A DNA stretch of 64,000 nt, taken from contig NZ_CP159534.1 of assembly GCF_040529335.1 (NCBI RefSeq), forward strand, positions 2,480,001-2,544,000, given 5' to 3'. The first letter of the stretch is position 1. Each line of letters begins with the position of its first letter. Position numbers and translations under genes: made by a program. The notes beneath the pieces are model-generated. The model saw nothing but the letters and a program-made list of their open reading frames with translations, ran no database searches and had not been told where the DNA came from. Of the stretch, positions 33,841 through 41,884 are shown piece by piece. The stretch is from Streptomyces sp. HUAS MG91. Lineage in GTDB: Bacteria; Actinomycetota; Actinomycetes; Streptomycetales; Streptomycetaceae.

Positions 33841-33857
33841 CGAGACGAAACGTCTCG
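33841..33857. promoter_or_regulatory. TetR operator 3
   Basis: CGAGACG-AAA-CGTCTCG, perfect 7-bp arms, about 10-26 bases downstream of the expected transcription start of the DUF6243 gene. Confidence 0.8.
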
Positions 33858-33890
33858 TCGCGATGAGATCCACGGACGAAGGAGAACACC

Positions 33891-34073
33891 ATGGCCCGAG
33901 GCGGATCAGGCGGCATGCTGGGCGTCGGCGGCACCCGGAGCAACCTCTCCCGCAAGGCGCTGCGCGGCGGCGGCCGGAGCGGGCAGGTCGGCGGGGGTGT
34001 CGACCCGGTGGCGCAGAAACGGGAGCTGCTGCGCAGGCTCCAGGAGAGGCGCGGCGGGCCCGACGCGTCATGA
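33891..34073 (+). CDS. Small basic Gly/Arg-rich protein (DUF6243-like)
   Basis: 60 residues from ATG 33891, with GAAGGAGAACACC upstream (strong ribosome site). Sequence: ARGGSGGMLGVGGTRSNLSR, KALRGGGRSGQVGGGVDPV, AQKRELLRRLQERRGG. The LGVGGTRSNLSRKAL and DPVAQKRELL segments look conserved in streptomycete DUF6243 proteins. Highly basic with a helical C-terminus, it could bind nucleic acid or a ribosome, which is speculation. Tight TetR control by three operators suggests it is induced by a small molecule. Confidence 0.8.
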   Translation: MARGGSGGMLGVGGTRSNLSRKALRGGGRSGQVGGGVDPVAQKRELLRRLQERRGGPDAS

Positions 34074-34113
34074 CCCTGCCGCACCGCCGTGAACCACCCG
34101 TTCGGTTCACAGC

Positions 34114-34178
34114 CCGGAGGGCTCCTCCGGCCGCACCATGGGCGTCAACAGCCCTGCGGTCGTGAGGAGCCCTCATTG
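34114..34178 (+). promoter_or_regulatory. Leader RNA with mutually exclusive hairpins over the DDAH ribosome site
   Basis: AGGGCTCCTC (34118-34127) is the exact complement of GAGGAGCCCT (34164-34173), which contains the Shine-Dalgarno GAGGAG of the TTG start at 34176. The same left segment can instead fold locally as CCGGAGG-GCT-CCTCCGG (34114-34130). The two folds exclude each other, as in an attenuator or riboswitch. A further dyad GTGAACC-N8-GGTTCAC lies at 34089-34110. Confidence 0.55.
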
Positions 34179-35012
34179 CGTAATCCGCGTATCGCCGGCC
34201 GGCGCGCCACACCCCGGCGCTATCTGATGTGCCCACCGGCCCACTTCCAGGTCACGTACTCGATCAACCCGTGGATGGACCCGGCGAAACCCGTCGACGT
34301 CCCGCTCGCCGTCGCGCAGTGGGAGGAGCTGCGCGACCGGTACCGCGCGCTCGGCCACACCGTCGACCTCCTCGACCCGCGGCCGGGCCTGCCCGACATG
34401 GTGTTCGCCGCGAACGGGGCGACGGTCGTCGACGGGCGGGTGCTCGGGGCGCGGTTCGCCCACCCCGAGCGGGAGCTGGAGGCCGTCGCCCACCTGGAGT
34501 GGTTCCGGGGCCGGGGGTACGCGCAGGTGCACGAGCCGGTGCACGTCAACGAGGGCGAGGGGGACTTCGCCGTCACCGCGTCGTATCTGCTCGCGGGGCG
34601 CGGGTTCCGGGCGTCGCCGCTGTCGCACGGGGAGGCGCAGGAGGTGTTCGGGCGGCCGGTGATCGGGCTCGACCTCGTCGACCCGCGCTTCTATCACCTC
34701 GACACGGCGCTGGCCGTGCTGGACGACGCCGCGGACGAGGTCATGTACTACCCCGGCGCGTTCTCGGCCGGGAGCCGGGCCGTGCTGCGGCGGATGTTTC
34801 CCGGGGCGCTGGTCGTGGACGAGGCCGATGCCGTGGCCTTCGGCCTGAACGCGGTGTCGGACGGGCTGCACGTGTTGCTGCCGCAGGCTGCCGTGGGGTT
34901 GTTCGGGCCGCTTCGACAGCGCGGGTTCGTTCCGGTCGGGATGGATCTCGGGGAGTTGTTGAAGGGGGGCGGGAGCGTGAAGTGCTGCACGCTTGAGCTT
35001 CGGGGGCTGTAG
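34176..35012 (+). CDS. Dimethylarginine dimethylaminohydrolase/amidinotransferase-family protein
   Basis: 278 residues from TTG 34176, chosen because GAGGAG sits 6 bases upstream; GTG 34089 is in frame but lacks a site. The beta/alpha propeller fold is shown by RRYLMCPPAHFQVTYSINPW, LPDMVFAANGATVVDGRVL, HVNEGEGDFAVTA and FYHLDTALAVLDDAADEV (catalytic His). The catalytic Cys is near the C-terminus in GGGSVKCCTLELRG. All three catalytic elements are present, so it is probably a hydrolase of methylated arginine or a related guanidino compound (citrulline or ornithine formation). Substrate cannot be fixed from sequence. Its leader RNA looks regulated. It ends next to a complete dispersed repeat. 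Confidence 0.85.
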   Translation: MRNPRIAGRRATPRRYLMCPPAHFQVTYSINPWMDPAKPVDVPLAVAQWEELRDRYRALGHTVDLLDPRPGLPDMVFAANGATVVDGRVLGARFAHPERELEAVAHLEWFRGRGYAQVHEPVHVNEGEGDFAVTASYLLAGRGFRASPLSHGEAQEVFGRPVIGLDLVDPRFYHLDTALAVLDDAADEVMYYPGAFSAGSRAVLRRMFPGALVVDEADAVAFGLNAVSDGLHVLLPQAAVGLFGPLRQRGFVPVGMDLGELLKGGGSVKCCTLELRGL

Positions 35013-35155
35013 GTCGGGTGCGGGTGCGTGGGGGCTGGTCGCGCAGTTCCCCGCGCCCCTGAAGCGAGCTCCGCTCGCTCAGGGAAAGGCTGCGCGCAGC
35101 GCATGCCTTGGGGGCGCGGGGAACTCCGCGAGAAGCGGCCACCGGCCGTCAGCCG
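35013..35155. repeat. Dispersed intergenic repeat, copy 4 (complete)
   Basis: Left arm GGGGGCTGGTCGCGCAG and TTCCCCGCGCCCC, right arm GGGGCGCGGGGAACTCCGCG followed by AGAAGCGGCCACCGGCC. The centre has GCGAGCTCCGCTCGC and TGCGCGCAGCGCA stem-loops. Lies between convergent genes. Confidence 0.85.
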
Positions 35156-35168
35156 ACCACGCGCCCCA

Positions 35169-36155
35169 CTAGTCCCCCGCACCCCACGCATCCCCCCACC
35201 CCGCACCCCGCGCCTCCCGGTAAAGGGCCCCGTGCTTCTTGGTGACCGTGGCCCGGCCCAGCGAACCCCCCACCTCGCAGAGATCGAGCAGCACCTGCCC
35301 CTTGCGGATCTGGGGCTTGCGGACGATGCGGGCCGGAGCCGGCTCCGGGGCGAAACGGGTCGCGGCGACGTACGCGAACTTCTCGTCCTCGTACGCCAGC
35401 GACCCGCCCTTGACCTGCCGGTGCAGGGAGGAACGGCTGACCCGCGCCGAGAAGTGGCACCAGTCCGTGCCGGGGACGATCGGGCAGGCCGCGCTGTGCG
35501 GGCAGGGCGCCGCGATGTGGAAACCGGCCGCGATCAGCCGGTCCCGGGCCTCGATGACACGGGCGTAGCCGTCGGGCGTGCCGGGTTCGATGATGACGAC
35601 GGCGTCGGTGGCGGTGCGCGCGGCGGTGTCGACCACGGCGGCGCGGTCGGCGTCGGTCAGTTCCTTGAGGACGTACGAGACGGTGACCAGGGCCGCGTCG
35701 GCCGGGGCGGACGAGGCGCCGATACGGGCCCGCTCCCAGGTCACCGAGGACGCCAACCGGGGCTCGCTGGAGGCCAGTTCGCGGCCCAGCGCGAGGGCGG
35801 GCTCGGACCAGTCGAGCACGGTGGTCGGGCGCGCCCCGGACCAGACGTCCTGCGCGGCCCACACGGCGGCGCCGGTCCCGCCGCCGATGTCGAGGTGGCC
35901 GGCGGGGGTCCAGTCCGGGGCCGCGTCGGCGAGGGCGTCGAACGCCGCGCGGACCGCCTCGAAGGTGGCCGGCATCCGGTACGCCGCGTAGGCCACGACG
36001 TCGGCGCGGTCGCGCAGGATCGGGGCGTCGGTGGGGGTGGCGCCCCGGTAGTTCGCGATGAGCCGGTCCACGGCGCGGGTCGCCTGGCTCGGCGGGAGGC
36101 CTTCCAGGAGGGTGGCCAGGGCGGTGCGGAGGGTGTCGTCGGTGGGGGCGTTCAC
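35169..36155 (-). CDS. Rsm22-family small ribosomal subunit methyltransferase-like protein
   Basis: 328 residues from GTG 36155. SAM-binding region: GHLDIGGGTGAAVWAAQDVW (motif I), TTVLDWSEPALALGRELA, VTVSYVLKELTD and VVIIEPGTPDGYARVIEAR. It is followed by the Rsm22 cysteine cluster PCPHSAACPIVPGTDWCHF (three or four Cys for an Fe-S cluster) and KGGSLAYEDEKFAYVAATRF, then KPQIRKGQVLLDLC. The family is associated with the small ribosomal subunit and mitoribosome assembly in eukaryotes. In actinobacteria it probably acts on rRNA or a ribosomal protein. Tandem on the minus strand with the serine hydrolase, separated by a repeat. Confidence 0.88.
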   Translation of the reverse strand: MNAPTDDTLRTALATLLEGLPPSQATRAVDRLIANYRGATPTDAPILRDRADVVAYAAYRMPATFEAVRAAFDALADAAPDWTPAGHLDIGGGTGAAVWAAQDVWSGARPTTVLDWSEPALALGRELASSEPRLASSVTWERARIGASSAPADAALVTVSYVLKELTDADRAAVVDTAARTATDAVVIIEPGTPDGYARVIEARDRLIAAGFHIAAPCPHSAACPIVPGTDWCHFSARVSRSSLHRQVKGGSLAYEDEKFAYVAATRFAPEPAPARIVRKPQIRKGQVLLDLCEVGGSLGRATVTKKHGALYREARGAGWGDAWGAGD

Positions 36156-36210
36156 CCGGCGATTTTACGGGGCGATGCCGGGTGCGGGTCTCGTCGGGCT
36201 GATCGTCGTG

Positions 36211-36352
36211 TGCGGGCCGGTGGCCGCTTCTCGCGCAGTTCCCCGCGCCCCTGAGGCATGCGCTCCGCGCAGCCTCCCCGATGAGATGCCGCACGCAGTG
36301 CGCATCTCAGGGGCGCGGGGAACTGCGCGACCAGCCACCCTCGCACCCGCAC
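36211..36352. repeat. Dispersed intergenic repeat, copy 5 (complete)
   Basis: TGCGGGCCGGTGGCCGCTTC and TCGCGCAGTTCCCCGCGCCC on the left, CAGGGGCGCGGGGAACTGCG and CGACCAGCCACCC on the right, with a GATGAGATGCC..AGTGCGCATCTC stem at the centre. Between two tandem minus-strand genes. Confidence 0.85.
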
Positions 36353-36377
36353 TCGGCGACGCGCCCGGCCGGTCGAG

Positions 36378-37553
36378 CTAGACGCCGTAGGGGCCCAGGG
36401 GGACCACGGATCGGGCGAGACGGGTCGCGGCGCGGGCGCGGGGGCCGTTGTCCGGGGGGCGGCGGCGGGGGTGGACGGTGTTGGCGAGCAGGACCAGGAA
36501 GGTGTCGGTGACGGGGTCGAGGACCAGGGAGGTGCCGGTGAAGCCGGTGTGCCCGGCGGCGCCCCGCCCGGCCAGCTCCCCCATGAACCAGGGCTGATCG
36601 ACCAGGAACCCGAGCCCGGGCGCGCACAGCATCAGGTCGACGAAGTCGGGGCCGAGGATGCGGGCGGTGCCGTACGAGCCGCCGTTGAGGAGGGTCCGGC
36701 ACAGGACCGCCAGGTCGTGCGCCGTGGAGAACAGCCCCGCGTGACCGGCGACACCGCCGAGCGCCCAGGCATTCTCGTCGTGCACCGCACCGCGCAGCGG
36801 CCCCCGGTCGGCCTTGGCCCAGGGCTTGCGCTGGTCCTCGGTGGCGGCGGCGCCGGGCCGCGGTCCGAACGAGGTGGCGGACATCCCGAGGGGCCGGGTG
36901 ATGCCCTCGTGGACCAGGGCGTCCAGGGTCCGCCCGGTGAGGCGCTCCAGGAGGTGCTGGAGCAGCAGCATGTTCAGGTCGGAGTAGCGGTAGTGGCCGG
37001 GTTTCGACGAGGGGAACTCGGCGCGCAGGGCCGCGAGCCGGGCGGGCCGGTTCCGGGCCTCGTAGAGCGGGAGTTCGGGCCGCAGTCCCGAGGTGTGGGT
37101 GAGCAGCTGGCGGACGGTGACGGCGTGCCGGGCGGCGCCGGTGAAGTCGGGGAGGTAGGCGCCGACCTGCGCGTCGATGCCGAGGGTGCCGCGCTCGATC
37201 TGCTGCACGGCGGCGATCGAGGTGAACAGCTTGGTGAGCGAGGCCAGGTCGAAGACGGTGTCGAGGGTCATGGGGACGCGGGCGTCCGCCGGGAGTTCGA
37301 CCCCGCGGTCGGCGCTCTCGTCGTACGCGGAGTAGCGCACGGCCCAGCCGCCGACGGCCTCGGCGGCGATCACCGGGCCGCGTCCGGCGAGCAGCACGAC
37401 GCCCGCGCACCAGGGCTGTGGCCCTTCGCAGAGCCCGCGCACCTCACGGACGAGGGCGGCGAGCTGGGCCGGGTCGAGGCCGGCCCGCTCGGGCGTGCCG
37501 TGCCGCAGTCTTGGGGAGCTCAGGCCTCCCTCACCTCCCCCGTGCGCCGCCAC
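36378..37553 (-). CDS. Serine hydrolase (class C beta-lactamase/esterase family)
   Basis: Up to 391 residues. The active-site motifs of penicillin-binding/serine esterase proteins are present: FDLASLTKLFTSIAAVQQ (SxxK, nucleophile Ser near 104), YRYSDLNMLLLQHLLER (Y-S-D/N) and GRGAAGHTGFTGTSLVLD (HTG). It is a soluble-looking protein without a clear signal peptide, so it may act in the cytoplasm or be exported by another route. Substrate unknown (ester, amide or D-amino acid peptide). Start is uncertain: GTG 37553 overlaps the MFS gene by 34 bases; a CTG at 37523 just after the MFS stop has GGTGAGG upstream and is also possible. It forms an operon with the upstream exporter. Confidence 0.85.
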   Translation of the reverse strand: MAAHGGGEGGLSSPRLRHGTPERAGLDPAQLAALVREVRGLCEGPQPWCAGVVLLAGRGPVIAAEAVGGWAVRYSAYDESADRGVELPADARVPMTLDTVFDLASLTKLFTSIAAVQQIERGTLGIDAQVGAYLPDFTGAARHAVTVRQLLTHTSGLRPELPLYEARNRPARLAALRAEFPSSKPGHYRYSDLNMLLLQHLLERLTGRTLDALVHEGITRPLGMSATSFGPRPGAAATEDQRKPWAKADRGPLRGAVHDENAWALGGVAGHAGLFSTAHDLAVLCRTLLNGGSYGTARILGPDFVDLMLCAPGLGFLVDQPWFMGELAGRGAAGHTGFTGTSLVLDPVTDTFLVLLANTVHPRRRPPDNGPRARAATRLARSVVPLGPYGV

Positions 37554-38863
37554 GGGCGGCACAACACCACGAACGCGAGCGCCGCCGCAAGCCCGGCGCC
37601 GAGCTGGACCAGCGCCATCGGTACGGCCGTCAGCGCGCCGCCGGCACCGGTGATGCCGACCAGCGGGGAGGCCACCGCGCCGATGAGGAACGCGGAGGTG
37701 CCGAGCAGCGCGGAGGCGGACCCGGCGGCGTGCGGGGTGCGCATCAGCGCGAGGGCGTTGGTGTTCGGCGTGGTCAGGGCCATCGAGGCCATGAGGACGA
37801 ACAGGCCAGCGGCGATGGGGGCCAGGCCCAGTTCCTCCGGGGTGCCGAAGGTGCCGGTGGCGACGAGGAGCAGGAAGACGGACGCGGCGATGATCAGGGC
37901 GATGCCGATGCCGAGGACCTTGTCGAGGTCGACGCGGCCGACGAGGATCTTGCCGTTGATCTGCCCCACCGCGATCAGCCCGATGGAGTTCAGCCCGAAC
38001 AGGAGGCTGTACGTCTGCGGCGACGCCCCGTAGAGATCCTGGAGGACGAACGGGGAGGCCGAGATGTAGGCGAAGAGCGCGGCGAACGCGAAGCCGCCCG
38101 CGATCATGTACCCGGCGAAGACGCGGTCCGCGAGCAGGGCGCGCATGGTGCGCAGCGCGGTGCCGACGCCGCCGCCGTGCCGCCGCTCCGGTTCCAGGGT
38201 CTCGGGCAGGCACTTCCACACCAGGGCGGTGAGCGCGAGGCCGATGCCGGTGAGGACGACGAAGACGCCGCGCCAGTCGGTGAAACGCAGGATCTGGCCG
38301 CCGATGAGGGGCGCGACGATCGGGGCGACGCCGGAGATCAGCATCAGGGTGGAGAAGAAGCGGGCCATCGCGATGCCGTCGTAGCGGTCGCGGACCACTG
38401 CGCGGGCGATCACGATGCCGGCCGAGCCCGCGAGGCCCTGGAGCAGCCGGAAGGCGATGAGCAGGAGGGCGTTCGGGGCGAAGGCGCAGATCGCGGTGGC
38501 GGCGACGTACACCAGCAGGCCGATGAGGAGCGGGCGGCGCCGTCCCCACTTGTCGCTCATCGGGCCGACGACGAGCTGGCCGAGCGCCATGCCGGTCAGG
38601 CAGGCGGTGAGGGTCAGCTGGGCGGTGGTGGTGGAGGTGTGCAGGGAGCCGGTGACCTCGGGCAGCGCCGGGAGGTACATGTCCATGGACAGCGGGGGCA
38701 CGGCGGTCAGTCCGCCGAGCACCAGGGTGACAAGCAGTCCGGTGCGAACGGCCGTGCGGGGTACGGGGATCGGGCGCGCGGCGGCTTCCTCCGCATCCCG
38801 CGTCCGCGCCGTCTCCTTCGCTTCCACCGCCTGCCGCACCGCGCTGTCCGCCCTGTCCGTCAT
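37520..38863 (-). CDS. MFS multidrug exporter, Bcr/CflA family
   Basis: 447 residues from ATG 38863 with 12 helices. Motifs: VLGGLTAVPPLSMDMYLPAL in helix 1 (Bcr/CflA signature PxxxDMYLPA), VVGPMSDKWGRRRPLLIGLL in loop 2-3 and GSAGIVIARAVVRDRYDG. A 35-residue cytoplasmic head precedes helix 1. It should act as a proton antiporter for bicyclomycin- or florfenicol-like drugs. The serine hydrolase gene overlaps its 3' end. It is divergent from the Gfo/Idh/MocA gene. Confidence 0.92.
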   Translation of the reverse strand: MTDRADSAVRQAVEAKETARTRDAEEAAARPIPVPRTAVRTGLLVTLVLGGLTAVPPLSMDMYLPALPEVTGSLHTSTTTAQLTLTACLTGMALGQLVVGPMSDKWGRRRPLLIGLLVYVAATAICAFAPNALLLIAFRLLQGLAGSAGIVIARAVVRDRYDGIAMARFFSTLMLISGVAPIVAPLIGGQILRFTDWRGVFVVLTGIGLALTALVWKCLPETLEPERRHGGGVGTALRTMRALLADRVFAGYMIAGGFAFAALFAYISASPFVLQDLYGASPQTYSLLFGLNSIGLIAVGQINGKILVGRVDLDKVLGIGIALIIAASVFLLLVATGTFGTPEELGLAPIAAGLFVLMASMALTTPNTNALALMRTPHAAGSASALLGTSAFLIGAVASPLVGITGAGGALTAVPMALVQLGAGLAAALAFVVLCRPWRRTGEVREA

Positions 38864-38946
38864 CCTGGCTCCCTCCCGGCCGTACGTACGATTACCTATG
38901 CTCTCAGCTCGGCGGACTGGTCGAGACCAAACTGAGGTGAGCGGCG

Positions 38947-39945
38947 ATGACAGCGGAACGCGTGCGGTGGGGGATCCTCGCGACGGGCGGTATCGCCGCG
39001 TCGTTCACGGCGGATCTGCTCGATCTGCCGGACGCCGAGGTGGTGGCGGTGGGTTCCCGCTCGGACGCGTCGGCCAAGGCGTTCGCGGAGCGGTTCGGCA
39101 TCCCGCGCGCGTACGGCGACTGGGCCTCGCTCGCCGCGGATCCCGAGGTCGACGTGGTGTACGTGGCGACGCCGCACTCCGCGCACCGGCAGGCGGCCGG
39201 GCTCTGTCTGGAGGCGGGCAAGCCGGTGCTGTGCGAGAAGGCGTTCGCGCTGAACGCGCGGGAGGCGGAGGAACTGGTCACGCTGGCGCGCTCGCGCGGG
39301 CTGTTCCTGATGGAGGCGATGTGGATGTACTGCCATCCGCTCGTCCGGCGGCTGAAGGCGCTCGTCGACGACGGGGCGATCGGTGACGTACGCACCGTGC
39401 AGGCCGACTTCGGGCTCGCGGGGCCCTTCCCGCCCGCGCACCGGCTGCGGGATCCCGCGCAGGGCGGGGGCGCGCTGCTCGATCTCGGGGTGTACCCGGT
39501 GTCGTTCGCGCATCTGCTGCTCGGTGAGCCGGAGGAGGTCGCCGCGTCGGCGCAGCTGTCGGACGAGGGCGTCGACCTTCAGACCGGGATGCTGCTGTCC
39601 TGGGCGAACGGGGCGCGGGCGCTGCTGCACTGCGCCATCAACGCCGGTACGGGCGTCACGGCCTCGGTCACCGGGTCCGCCGGGCGGATCGATGTGCCGG
39701 GCGGGTTCTTCCACCCGGAGCGGTTCGTGCTGCACCGGGACGGGCGGGAGCCCGAGGAGTTCTCGGCGGCGCCGGAGGACGGGCCGCGCGATTCGCTCCG
39801 GCACGAGGCGCTCGAGGTGATGCGGCGGTTGCGGGCCGGGGACACCGAGTCGCCGTTGGTGCCGCTGGAGGGGACCTTGGCCGTGATGCGGACGCTGGAC
39901 CGGGTGCGGGGGGCTGTCGGGGTGCGGTATCCCGGGGAGCTGTAG
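38947..39945 (+). CDS. Gfo/Idh/MocA-family NAD(P)-dependent oxidoreductase
   Basis: 332 residues from ATG 38947, with GGTGAG upstream. Rossmann domain: RVRWGILATGGIAASFTADL, VGSRSDASAKAFAERFG, VVYVATPHSAHRQAA, then the catalytic motif CEKAFALNAREAEEL (EK). C-terminal alpha/beta domain: DVRTVQADFGLAGPFPPAHR, GGGALLDLGVYPVSFAHLLL. The LDLGVYP segment carries the catalytic Asp/Tyr of trans-dihydrobenzenediol/glucose-fructose oxidoreductase-type enzymes. It probably oxidises or reduces a sugar or cyclitol. A complete dispersed repeat follows. Confidence 0.9.
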   Translation: MTAERVRWGILATGGIAASFTADLLDLPDAEVVAVGSRSDASAKAFAERFGIPRAYGDWASLAADPEVDVVYVATPHSAHRQAAGLCLEAGKPVLCEKAFALNAREAEELVTLARSRGLFLMEAMWMYCHPLVRRLKALVDDGAIGDVRTVQADFGLAGPFPPAHRLRDPAQGGGALLDLGVYPVSFAHLLLGEPEEVAASAQLSDEGVDLQTGMLLSWANGARALLHCAINAGTGVTASVTGSAGRIDVPGGFFHPERFVLHRDGREPEEFSAAPEDGPRDSLRHEALEVMRRLRAGDTESPLVPLEGTLAVMRTLDRVRGAVGVRYPGEL

Positions 39946-39960
39946 GGGTCTCGTCGCCGG

Positions 39961-40121
39961 GTGCGGCCCGGTGGGGCTTCTCGCGCAGTTCCCCGCGCCC
40001 CTGAGGCATGCGCTGCGCGCAGCCTCCCCTTGAGGCAGCGGTGGCGCGCCTCTCTGATGAGATGGCGCACGAAGTGCGCATCTCAGGGGCGCGGGGAACT
40101 GCGCGACCAGCCCCCACCGGC
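39961..40121. repeat. Dispersed intergenic repeat, copy 6 (complete, longest)
   Basis: Left: GCCCGGTGGGGCTTC, TCGCGCAGTTCCCCGCGCCC, TGAGGCATGCGCTGCGCGCA. Centre: CTCTCTGATGAGATGGCGCA and CGAAGTGCGCATCTCAG. Right: GGGGCGCGGGGAACTGCGCG, ACCAGCCCCCACCGG. It sits between convergent genes. Confidence 0.85.
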
Positions 40122-40122
40122 C

Positions 40123-41742
40123 TTATGCCGGACGCAGACCTTGATCGCCCACGGCGGTGACGAGCGACGCCGCGGTGGTGAGCGGGGCTCCAGGGGTCGT
40201 CACCGCCGAGACCGTCTTGAAGTCGGCCCGGGCCTCGGAGGTGCCCAGCTCCACGGTGACGTAACCGCGTTGGCCGTTGTAGTGCTTCATGTGCGGGTTG
40301 CGGGCCAGGTACGCGGACCAGTTGGACGGCTTCGCGGAGCCGTCCTTGCCGCTGGTGATCGAGGTTGTGACGATCTCGGTGCCGAGCGTCGCGGAGTCCG
40401 GGTCGTCGAAGTCCTGTTTGATGTCCAGGCCGTACGAGACGTGCACGTCACCGGTGAGGACCATGAGGTTCTCGACGCGGGCGGAGCGGGCCCCCTGGAG
40501 GACCCGGTCGCGGGAGGCGGGGTAGCCGTCCCAGGAGTCCATGGAGAGGGTGTCCGTGCCGTCGGGGTTGTTGCGGCGGCCGAAGGTGACCTGCTGCGGG
40601 ACGACGTTCCACAGGGCCTTCGAGCGGCGCCAGCCGTCGATCAGCCAGCGCTCCTGGGTGAAGCCGGGCAGGGTCTGCGAGGCGGCCTCGGACTCGGGCG
40701 TCGGGGACTTCCAGCCGTCGCCGTTGGCCTGGTTGGTGCGGTACTGGCGGGTGTCCAGGATGTCGAACTGGGCGAGCCGGCCCCACTGCAGGCGCCGGTA
40801 GAGCCGGGCGTCGGGACCGTGCGGCAGCTGCGGGCGGCGCAGCGGCTGGTTCTCCCAGTAGGCGCGGTACGCGGAGGCGCGGCGCAGCAGGAACTCGGCC
40901 GGCGGGTCGTCGTTCTCGGAGGTGTCGTCGGCGTAGTTGTTCTCGGTCTCGTGGTCGTCCCAGGTGACGATGAACGGGTGCGCGGCGTGCGCGGCCACCA
41001 GGTCCGGGTCGGACTTGTAGAGGGCGTAGCGCAGCCGGTAGTCGTCGAGGGTGACGGTCTCGCGGTTGAAGACGGCGGGCAGCACGCGGTCGGTGTACTT
41101 GCGGGCGCCGCCGACGGACGTGACGGCGTACTCGTAGAGGTAGTCGCCGAGGTGGAACACCACGTCGACGTCGTCCTCGGCGAGGTGCTTGTACGCGGTG
41201 AAGTAGCCGTCGTGGTACGCCTGGCAGGAGACGGCGGCGAGGGTGAGCGCGGGCACGTGGCGCGCGGAGGCGTGCGGCGCGGTGCGGGTGCGGCCGGTGC
41301 CGCTGACCCAGGATCCGGCGCGGAATCGGTAGAAGTAGACCCGGCCGGCGTCGAGGTGGTCGACCTCGACGTGCACGGAGTGGTTGAACTCCGGGTGCGC
41401 GGTGGCTCTGCCGCGCCGGACGATCCGTTTGAAGCGTTCGTCGAGGGCCAGCTCCCAGCTCACCTCGACGCGCCGCGCGGGCAGTCCGCCGCCCACCTCG
41501 AAGGGGGCCGGGGCGAGCCGGGTCCACAGCAGCACGGAGTCGGGCAGCGGGTCACCGGAGGCGACGCCGAGCGTGAACGGGGCGCTGGTGATCTTCGCGC
41601 CGTCCAGTTCGGCGGCGGCCGCCGTGCCCGCGGTGGGCAGGTTCGTCGCGAAGGCCAGCGCGGCGGCCGCGCCGGTGACGGTGAGGAAGCGACGGCGACC
41701 CAAGTGCTGGGCCGCGACGCGGAGTTCGGGTGCGTGTGACAT
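40123..41742 (-). CDS. phoD: Tat-exported alkaline phosphatase D
   Basis: 539 residues from ATG 41742, with GGGAGGGGCTCC upstream. Twin-arginine signal: GRRRFLTVTGAAAALAFA, cleavage near TAAAAE. The N-terminal Fn3-like domain (SGDPLPDSVLLWTRLAPAPF) is followed by the metallophosphoesterase domain with LAAVSCQAYHDGYFTAYKHL, VVFHLGDYLYEYAV, FIVTWDDHETENNYADD and LVVLTGDVHVS-type LMVLTGDVHVSYG. The Cys in VSCQ, Asp and His cluster bind iron and calcium. It releases phosphate from phosphodiesters outside the cell. I see no clear PHO box upstream. Frame is open to 42162 but only 41742 has a site and signal peptide. Confidence 0.93.
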   Translation of the reverse strand: MSHAPELRVAAQHLGRRRFLTVTGAAAALAFATNLPTAGTAAAAELDGAKITSAPFTLGVASGDPLPDSVLLWTRLAPAPFEVGGGLPARRVEVSWELALDERFKRIVRRGRATAHPEFNHSVHVEVDHLDAGRVYFYRFRAGSWVSGTGRTRTAPHASARHVPALTLAAVSCQAYHDGYFTAYKHLAEDDVDVVFHLGDYLYEYAVTSVGGARKYTDRVLPAVFNRETVTLDDYRLRYALYKSDPDLVAAHAAHPFIVTWDDHETENNYADDTSENDDPPAEFLLRRASAYRAYWENQPLRRPQLPHGPDARLYRRLQWGRLAQFDILDTRQYRTNQANGDGWKSPTPESEAASQTLPGFTQERWLIDGWRRSKALWNVVPQQVTFGRRNNPDGTDTLSMDSWDGYPASRDRVLQGARSARVENLMVLTGDVHVSYGLDIKQDFDDPDSATLGTEIVTTSITSGKDGSAKPSNWSAYLARNPHMKHYNGQRGYVTVELGTSEARADFKTVSAVTTPGAPLTTAASLVTAVGDQGLRPA

Positions 41743-41884
41743 GGAGCCCCTCCCCTGACTGCTGCTGTCGTGTGGCATCAGGGGAATTGCAGTGGGCCGG
41801 GACGACGCCAGCCTGTCGCGTACACAACAGCCACATGGCGGATCGGTGATCTCCGGATGGCCGCACCGCCCGTACCCTGCGCGC

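Noticed and set aside
37554..38549. Extension of the serine hydrolase frame to 723 codons through the MFS gene
   Set aside because: The upstream part is out of frame with the MFS protein and has no recognisable protein features.
41743..41884. PHO box before phoD
   Set aside because: No pair of 11-bp GTTCACC-type direct repeats found in either orientation.
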